A DNA stretch of 11,372 nucleotides. Source: Pseudomonadota bacterium. Lineage in GTDB: Bacteria > Pseudomonadota > Alphaproteobacteria > Acetobacterales > Acetobacteraceae. How positions within the stretch are numbered: position 1 is the first letter of the stretch; each line of letters starts with the position of its first letter. The position numbers and the translations under genes are program-made. Under the pieces are notes generated by a model, which saw nothing but the letters and a program-made list of their open reading frames with translations, did not search any database and was not told the DNA's origin. Location: assembly GCA_021807975.1 (NCBI GenBank), contig JAKBCJ010000116.1:1-11372 (forward strand), read 5' to 3'. Below are positions 7,015 to 11,372 of the stretch, one piece after another.

Positions 7015-8690
7015 CACACCGGCTTCCAGGAGCGGTCCACTTCCACGTCGATCAGGACAGGTCCATCCGCTGCCAGTGCCGCTTCCATCAGGTCGCCCAG
7101 GTCGGACAGCGTGGTTGCTTTGTGCGCTGTGAGACCGAGCCCGCGGGCGACGGAGACGAAATCGACACGAGGCTTGTCGAGGTCCATCGCCACATAGTTG
7201 TCGTGCTGGGCCGCGAACCCTTTCATTGCGTTAGTTCGCTGCTTTAGTATGCGATAAGAATAGTTGTTGATGATAATGAACACCATCTTTAAGTTCTCGC
7301 GTGCCGCGGTCCACAACCCCTGGATGGTGTACATCGCGGACCCATCGCCGATCAGCGCCACCACCGGCCGGTTCGGCAGCGCCAGCTTCACCCCGATCGC
7401 CGCCGGCAGCCCCCAGCCGATGCCGCCGCCACGCAGCCCAAAGAAGCTTTGCGCGTCGTCGCTTTTCAGGAACCGGCGCAATCCGGTCCCGGACGAAACG
7501 GTTTCGTCGATCACCACCGCATCGGCGGGCAACGTACGCCCGATTGCCTGCATCAATGCCAGCGGGTGGATCGGATGCCGTTCCGCCAGTGCGTCGGCCA
7601 TCGTGTTCAGCTTGTGCAGGCTGGCAATACCCTCGGCCTTGGCGTGATCCAGCCGCTTGACCGCGGTTTCGGCCTCGGAGAAGGAGCGCGCCTTGCGCAG
7701 CGCTTCGGTCAGTTCCGGCAGCGTGACCTTGGGGTCGCCCAGGATGGAGACCTGTTCGGGATAGTTCTTCCCAAGTTCCCACGGGTTGGTATCCAGGTGG
7801 ATCACGGGGTAATCTTCCGGCATCGGCTCTACATCGCCGGGCAGCGACAGGGTGAACAGATCGCCGCCGACCGACACCAGCAGATCGTGCTGCATCAGCA
7901 TGCCGCGGATTGCCGCCGGCAGCCTGACGATCGCCCCGCGATACAGCGGATGCGACGACGGGAACATTGCCCGGCTGGCCATGCCCTCGTCGTAAACCGG
8001 GGCGCCCATGGCCTCAGCAAAGTCCACCAATTCCTGCAGCGCATCACCCTGCGGCACGCAATCGCCGGCGATGATGACCGGGCTTTTCGCCTTGGCGATA
8101 ATCGCCGCCGCCCGCGTGATTGCGGCGCTGTCGCCACGCATGGCGGGTGCCACGCGGCTGGGCGCGCCGAGGTCGATGTCGGCGCTGTCGGTCAGGATGT
8201 CGCCGGGCAGCGACAGGAACACCGGCCCCATCGGCGGCGCCAGCGCGGTTTTCACCGCCCGGTGGATCGCCCGCGGCAGGTCTTCCAGCCGGCGGACTTC
8301 GTCGGACCATTTGACGAACGGACGCGCGATGGTGGGCAGGTCGCCCATCAGCAGCGGTTCGGTGAAATTGAAGCGCTGTTCGTGCTGGCCGGCGGTCACC
8401 AGGATCGGCGAGCCTGCCTTTTGCGCGTCGTACAGCATGCCCAGCGCATTCCCCAGGCCGGGCGCCGCATGCAGGTTCAACATCGCGCACTCACCGGAGG
8501 CCTGGCAGTAGCCATCGGCCATGGATGTCGCCGGGGCTTCCTGCAATGCCAGGACGTAACGGAGTTGTTGCTCCGCCGCCAATGCATCCATAAGTGGCAA
8601 CTCGGTGGTTCCGGGGTTGCCAAAGATCATACGCACACCCTCTTGCCTCAATAATTCGAGCAGCGCGGTCTTTCCCGACATCACCGGCAT
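7014..8690 (-). CDS. Thiamine-diphosphate-dependent 2-oxoacid decarboxylase-like enzyme (benzoylformate decarboxylase/acetolactate synthase superfamily)
   Basis: This 558-residue cytoplasmic enzyme uses ThDP and Mg2+ to act on a 2-oxo acid. The PYR domain (about 5-170) has GNPGTTELP (24-32), the cofactor-activating Glu51 in LALQEAP, and NLHAAPGLGNALG (72-84) with His74. Spacing of Thr28, Glu51 and His74 tracks Ser26, Glu47 and His70 of Pseudomonas benzoylformate decarboxylase. The central domain spans about 190-335. The PP domain (about 375-550) has the ThDP/Mg motif GDG (448-450) to NN (475-476). The position matching the decarboxylase's His281 appears to be Ser282, so the reaction may differ. 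The start has a GGGGGG site (complement 8699-8704) 8 nt upstream. It is divergent from a periplasmic binding protein gene and coupled to a small secreted protein. A catabolic role is inferred; there is no regulatory-subunit gene for a biosynthetic acetolactate synthase nearby. Confidence 0.87.
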   Translation of the reverse strand: MPVMSGKTALLELLRQEGVRMIFGNPGTTELPLMDALAAEQQLRYVLALQEAPATSMADGYCQASGECAMLNLHAAPGLGNALGMLYDAQKAGSPILVTAGQHEQRFNFTEPLLMGDLPTIARPFVKWSDEVRRLEDLPRAIHRAVKTALAPPMGPVFLSLPGDILTDSADIDLGAPSRVAPAMRGDSAAITRAAAIIAKAKSPVIIAGDCVPQGDALQELVDFAEAMGAPVYDEGMASRAMFPSSHPLYRGAIVRLPAAIRGMLMQHDLLVSVGGDLFTLSLPGDVEPMPEDYPVIHLDTNPWELGKNYPEQVSILGDPKVTLPELTEALRKARSFSEAETAVKRLDHAKAEGIASLHKLNTMADALAERHPIHPLALMQAIGRTLPADAVVIDETVSSGTGLRRFLKSDDAQSFFGLRGGGIGWGLPAAIGVKLALPNRPVVALIGDGSAMYTIQGLWTAARENLKMVFIIINNYSYRILKQRTNAMKGFAAQHDNYVAMDLDKPRVDFVSVARGLGLTAHKATTLSDLGDLMEAALAADGPVLIDVEVDRSWKPV

Positions 8691-8726
8691 GGATTTTTCC
8701 CCCCAAAGGCTGCAAACGGTGCCAAT

Positions 8727-8764
8727 GCGCTACAAGGCGTAGCGCCGATAATCAAGCATCGGCG
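8727..8764. promoter_or_regulatory. Two overlapping dyads in the divergent control region
   Basis: The first is GCGCTAC (8727-8733) and GTAGCGC (8739-8745), a perfect 7-bp inverted repeat with a 5-bp spacer. The second is CGCCGAT (8743-8749) and ATCGGCG (8758-8764), also perfect, with an 8-bp spacer. They share bases 8743-8745. They sit between the ThDP enzyme gene and the binding-protein gene, where a regulator controlling both would bind. Alternatively, they could form mutually exclusive RNA hairpins in the leader of the binding-protein mRNA. No adjacent regulator gene is present. Confidence 0.5.
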
Positions 8765-8793
8765 CGATCAACATGGGTAGGAGAACAAATTAT

Positions 8794-10017
8794 ATGTCCA
8801 ATGTATCCCGTCGCGTATTGATCGGCGGCCTTGCGGCCGCGCCGTTGTCAATGCCAGGCATCATCCGGGCCCAGACCAGTTCGAAGCCGGTCAAGATCGG
8901 GCTGCTGTCGGATATGAGCGGTCCGTACCGCGACGTCGGCGGCCCCGGCAACCATGTCGCCACGGAACTGGCGATCGCCGATTTCGGCGGGTCGGTGCTT
9001 GGGCGCCCGATCGAGATATTGCAGGCCGACGACCAGAACAAACCCGACGTCTCCACCTCCCTCGCCCGGCAGTGGATCGACGACAACGGGGTGGATGTGC
9101 TGGCGGACGGCGCGGCAAGCTCCTCGGGCCTGGCGATCCAGCAGGTGTGCCGGGAGAAGAAGCGTATTTATCTGATCACCGGTCCGGCGACATCGGCGAT
9201 GACGGGCAAGCAATGTTCCCCGTATGGTATCCACTTCTCCTACGACACCTATGCCCTGGCGCACGGCACCGGCACCGCCCTGACGAGATCCGGCGGCGAT
9301 ACCTGGTTCTTCATCACCGCGGACTACGCGTTCGGCTATGCGCTGGAGCAGGACACGATGAACGCCGTCAAGGCGGCCGGCGGCAAGATACTCGGGTCGG
9401 TGCGCGCGCCGCTGGGGACGGCGGATTTTTCGTCCTATCTGGTGCAGGCGCAGGCGTCGGGCGCCAAGGTGATCGGTTTCGCCAACGCCGGGACCGACGC
9501 GCAAAACTGCGTCAAGCAGGCCGCAGAATTCGGGGTGACCAAAAGCGGAACCCGGATCGCGACTCTGCTGATGCAGATCAGCGACGTGAACTCGCTGGGT
9601 CAGAAAGTGTGCGCCGGACTGAACTATACCGACTCGTTCTACTGGGACATGACCGATGCCACCCGGGTCTGGTCGAAACGCTGGAGCGATAAGATGAACG
9701 GCATGGTGCCGGGCGTGCTGCATGCCGGCAGTTATTGCGCGGCGACGCACTGGCTGAAATCGGTCAAGGCCGTTGGATCGACCGACGCCGATGCGGTCGT
9801 GGCGAAGATGAAGGCAATGCCGGTCAACGATTTCTATAACAAAAACGTCCAGATCCGGCAGGACGGGCGCGTGATGCATACGATGTATCTGTGGCAGGTG
9901 AAAACGCCGCAAGAAGCAAAGTATCCGCATGATTTCTGCAAGAAGGTCGCGACGATTGACCCGGCCGATGCCTGGCGCCCGCTGTCCGAGGGCGGCTGCC
10001 CGCTGGTCAAGGCCTGA
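8794..10017 (+). CDS. ABC-transporter periplasmic substrate-binding protein, branched-chain amino acid type (Peripla_BP_6)
   Basis: The 407-residue protein binds a small solute in the periplasm. The signal peptide (1-26, MSNVSRRVLIGGLAAAPLSM... ending IIRA) contains SRRVLI, a twin-arginine-like motif, so Tat export is possible. The mature part starts at about 32 with VKIGLLSDMSGPYRDVGGPG, the hallmark of type-1 binding proteins of the LivJ/amide-urea class. AIADFGGSVLGRPIEILQADDQNKPD (about 60-85) and WFFITADYAFGYALE (about 170-185) are further family signatures. I chose the ATG at 8794 because AGGAG (8779-8783) lies 10 nt upstream and the signal peptide begins there; the ATG at 8773 would place the ribosome-binding site inside the gene. 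No permease or ATPase genes are nearby, so it is an orphan receptor. It is divergent from the ThDP enzyme gene, so a ligand related to that enzyme's 2-oxo acid is a reasonable guess. Confidence 0.9.
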   Translation: MSNVSRRVLIGGLAAAPLSMPGIIRAQTSSKPVKIGLLSDMSGPYRDVGGPGNHVATELAIADFGGSVLGRPIEILQADDQNKPDVSTSLARQWIDDNGVDVLADGAASSSGLAIQQVCREKKRIYLITGPATSAMTGKQCSPYGIHFSYDTYALAHGTGTALTRSGGDTWFFITADYAFGYALEQDTMNAVKAAGGKILGSVRAPLGTADFSSYLVQAQASGAKVIGFANAGTDAQNCVKQAAEFGVTKSGTRIATLLMQISDVNSLGQKVCAGLNYTDSFYWDMTDATRVWSKRWSDKMNGMVPGVLHAGSYCAATHWLKSVKAVGSTDADAVVAKMKAMPVNDFYNKNVQIRQDGRVMHTMYLWQVKTPQEAKYPHDFCKKVATIDPADAWRPLSEGGCPLVKA

Positions 10018-10042
10018 CCGGGGAGGTTGCGACCGCCGGGGT

Positions 10043-10093
10043 GACCCGATGCCGCTTCCGTTACGGACGAACCGAAGCGGAAGCGGCTGGGTC
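10043..10093. terminator. Long hairpin between convergent genes
   Basis: A perfect 10-bp inverted repeat (10051-10060 with 10078-10087) has a 17-nt loop and is extended outward by a 5-bp stem (10043-10047 with 10089-10093) across a small internal loop. It follows the binding-protein stop and precedes the end of the MBL hydrolase gene on the other strand. No T-tract follows, so factor-independent termination is not certain; it could protect the mRNA 3' end. Confidence 0.55.
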
Positions 10094-10128
10094 CCCCGGG
10101 CCCAACGGCAGGCGGCCTGAGCGGAAAA

Positions 10129-10959
10129 TTACGCCGCGCGCCAGAGTTCGCCTTCTCGAATGGCCGTACCCTCGGCTTCCATTTTCAACAGATGCGCCAA
10201 TACGTTGCGTTCGGCCGCCTTGCGCAGGCGCGGGTCCAACTGCGAATACAGCGCGTCCATGATCGTGTAGGTGTCGAACGATCCCTCGCCCAGCTTCCGG
10301 GCGATGGCCTGTTCGCGGATGATGCGGTGGGTCAGCATCGCCCGCACGAGGCTGCGCGGATCGCGCAGCAGCGGACCATGACCGGGCAGATAGATGTCGT
10401 CGTCGCGTTGCAGCAGCAGGTTCAGACTGGCGAAATAGGCCCCCATGTCGCCGCCGGGCGGGCTGACGATGCTGGTGGACCATGACATCACATGGTCGGC
10501 GCTGAACAGCACCTTTTCGCCGCCCGCCGACAGCGCGAAGCACAGATGGTCGGATGCATGGCCCGGTGTATGCAGCGCCAGCATCCCGGCCAGGCTGTCG
10601 CCGTGGCCCAGTTTGATGTCCGGATCGAACGACGCGATGGCGCTGGTCTGGAAACCAACGGTTGGCGCGCCGCAGGCTTCCCGCAATGCCGGCACCGCGC
10701 CGACATGGTCGTGATGGGTGTGGCTGACGGCGATGTAGGCAATCCGGCCGCCGGTGTGGCGCATGATAGCATCGACGTGTTCCGGATGGTCCTCGGGGCC
10801 GGGGTCCAGCACCACCACGCCCACTGGCGTATCGATCAGATAGGTGTTGGTGCCGAAATAGGTCATCGGGCCCGGGTTGTTCGCGACGATCCGGCTTATT
10901 CCGGGCATCACCGGCAGGTTGGCGCCGCGCTCGGGCTCCGGTTCGGTCAGAAAGGACAT
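10129..10959 (-). CDS. MBL-fold metallo-hydrolase (LACTB2-like, with C-terminal winged-helix-like segment)
   Basis: The 276-residue cytoplasmic hydrolase has the two-metal metallo-beta-lactamase fold. Metal ligands are visible in HTHHDH (80-85: His80, His82, Asp84, His85), TPGH (His134), SADHV (Asp155) and PGHG (His194). GTNTYLID (36-43) and VVVLDPGP (48-55) are the usual first strands. Residues about 205-276 (helical, MDALYSQLDPRLRKAAERNVLAHLLKM) match the winged-helix segment appended in LACTB2-type members. The start at 10959 has GGAG 7 nt upstream; an in-frame ATG at 10998 would add 13 Arg/Cys-rich residues without family character. The substrate is unknown: relatives include thioesterases, glyoxalase-like enzymes and nucleases. 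The gene stands alone, convergent with the binding-protein gene, so a link to that locus is not shown. Confidence 0.88.
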   Translation of the reverse strand: MSFLTEPEPERGANLPVMPGISRIVANNPGPMTYFGTNTYLIDTPVGVVVLDPGPEDHPEHVDAIMRHTGGRIAYIAVSHTHHDHVGAVPALREACGAPTVGFQTSAIASFDPDIKLGHGDSLAGMLALHTPGHASDHLCFALSAGGEKVLFSADHVMSWSTSIVSPPGGDMGAYFASLNLLLQRDDDIYLPGHGPLLRDPRSLVRAMLTHRIIREQAIARKLGEGSFDTYTIMDALYSQLDPRLRKAAERNVLAHLLKMEAEGTAIREGELWRAA

Positions 10960-11031
10960 ACGGCATCTCCGTGAACAGTTCGGACTTGCATGCCGCAAAC
11001 CGCCGGGGCTGGCAATGTTGGCCCGCCCCGC

Positions 11032-11372
11032 TCAGGGACCGGACAGGCGCGCCTTGATGCCGCGCAGCGGCCGGGTGATGCGCCAGGAGGTCGATGACCG
11101 CAGTGCCGCCGCCTCGGCTTCCAGCATGGCGATCCTGGCTTTCAGCCCCTCGGCCTCGGCGCGCAGCCTGCCGGCTTCCTCGGCGGCATCGCCGGACGGA
11201 GCGGGGGCCTCCATGGCGCGAAGCCGCTGGACGAAACTGTCCATGGCCTCGGCTTTCGCCGCGGCGGACTCGTCGCCGAGGCGTTCCAGCATCAGAAACA
11301 TCTCGATCGATCCGGGTTCGGTGGTGCGAAAGCCGGCACAGCGGTATGGCAGAAGATCGAGGTTCAGCAGTT
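11032..11372 (-). CDS. Coiled-coil protein, C-terminal part (unrecognised)
   Basis: The frame is open to the right edge, so the N-terminus lies outside; 112 residues are visible. The ATG at 11301 is internal, since the preceding frame (LLNLDLLPYRCAGFRTTEPG) reads smoothly into it. Residues after that form an Ala/Glu/Leu-rich coiled coil (EEAGRLRAEAEGLKARIAMLEAEAAALRSS), followed by SWRITRPLRGIKARL. Such an S-x-SWR-x-T-x-PLR ending after a coiled coil is often seen at the C-termini of polysaccharide glycosyltransferases and methyltransferases, from memory. The visible part does not identify the catalytic domain, so no function is assigned beyond that possible cell-surface polysaccharide link. 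Its stop is 72 bp upstream of the MBL hydrolase start on the same strand. Confidence 0.7.
   Translation of the reverse strand, partial: LLNLDLLPYRCAGFRTTEPGSIEMFLMLERLGDESAAAKAEAMDSFVQRLRAMEAPAPSGDAAEEAGRLRAEAEGLKARIAMLEAEAAALRSSTSWRITRPLRGIKARLSGP

Noticed and set aside
7449..8654. 401-codon open frame on the plus strand opposite the ThDP enzyme
   Set aside because: Shadow of a gene with conserved ThDP motifs; the translation has no domain-like features.
6676..8690. Biosynthetic acetolactate synthase operon (ilvBH-like)
   Set aside because: The downstream small gene is a secreted cysteine protein, not an ACT-domain regulatory subunit, and the PYR-domain motifs fit benzoylformate decarboxylase better.
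8773..8793. Upstream ATG as the start of the binding-protein gene
   Set aside because: It would put the AGGAG ribosome-binding site within the coding sequence and add seven residues before a complete signal peptide.

Overview
The window is GC-rich, densely packed bacterial chromosome. The gene set and protein style (MCE/PqiC lipid-transport genes, an MHS-family MFS carrier, orphan branched-chain-type binding protein, ThDP enzyme, LACTB2-like hydrolase) fit an alphaproteobacterium, most plausibly an Acetobacteraceae-like one. That placement is inference from protein flavour; no rRNA or marker gene is present. I see no tRNA, rRNA, CRISPR array, transposase, phage gene or recognisable defence system.

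Layout. (a) 1-1624, plus strand: the 3' end of an operon with the C-terminal part of an MCE/MlaD-PqiB-type protein, its PqiC-type auxiliary lipoprotein, then two tiny membrane-protein genes, all joined by overlapping or abutting start/stop codons. The first small gene looks like the two ends of a larger COG4280-type membrane protein with the middle deleted. (b) 1755-3569: a DEAD-box RNA helicase with a DbpA-type RNA-binding domain, converging on (c) 3640-5373, minus strand: an MHS-family MFS transporter with an unusual ~115-residue periplasmic insertion. A strong two-way terminator hairpin lies between them. (d) 5690-6319: an AlkA-type 3-methyladenine DNA glycosylase, followed by a 58-residue single-pass membrane ORF at 6432-6608. 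(e) 6613-6690: two near-identical 27-bp tandem units, each with a perfect hairpin, between convergent genes. (f) 6676-8690, minus strand: a benzoylformate-decarboxylase-like ThDP enzyme translationally coupled (TGATG) to a small secreted four-cysteine protein. It is divergent from (g) 8794-10017, an ABC-type periplasmic binding protein without permease or ATPase neighbours. The ~100-bp divergent control region has two overlapping dyads. (h) 10129-10959, minus strand: an MBL-fold hydrolase with a C-terminal winged-helix-like segment, and (i) the 3' end of a coiled-coil protein running off the right edge.

How they may work together: the first operon handles intermembrane lipid trafficking. The divergent pair (f)/(g) looks like uptake or sensing plus decarboxylation of a 2-oxo acid, with the substrate unknown. 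The helicase and glycosylase are housekeeping RNA and DNA maintenance genes. I found no convincing new multi-gene system. The points most worth checking are the internally deleted COG4280 gene, the ThDP enzyme without the second active-site histidine of benzoylformate decarboxylase, the overlapping dyads at 8727-8764, the tandem hairpin repeats and the MFS insertion.
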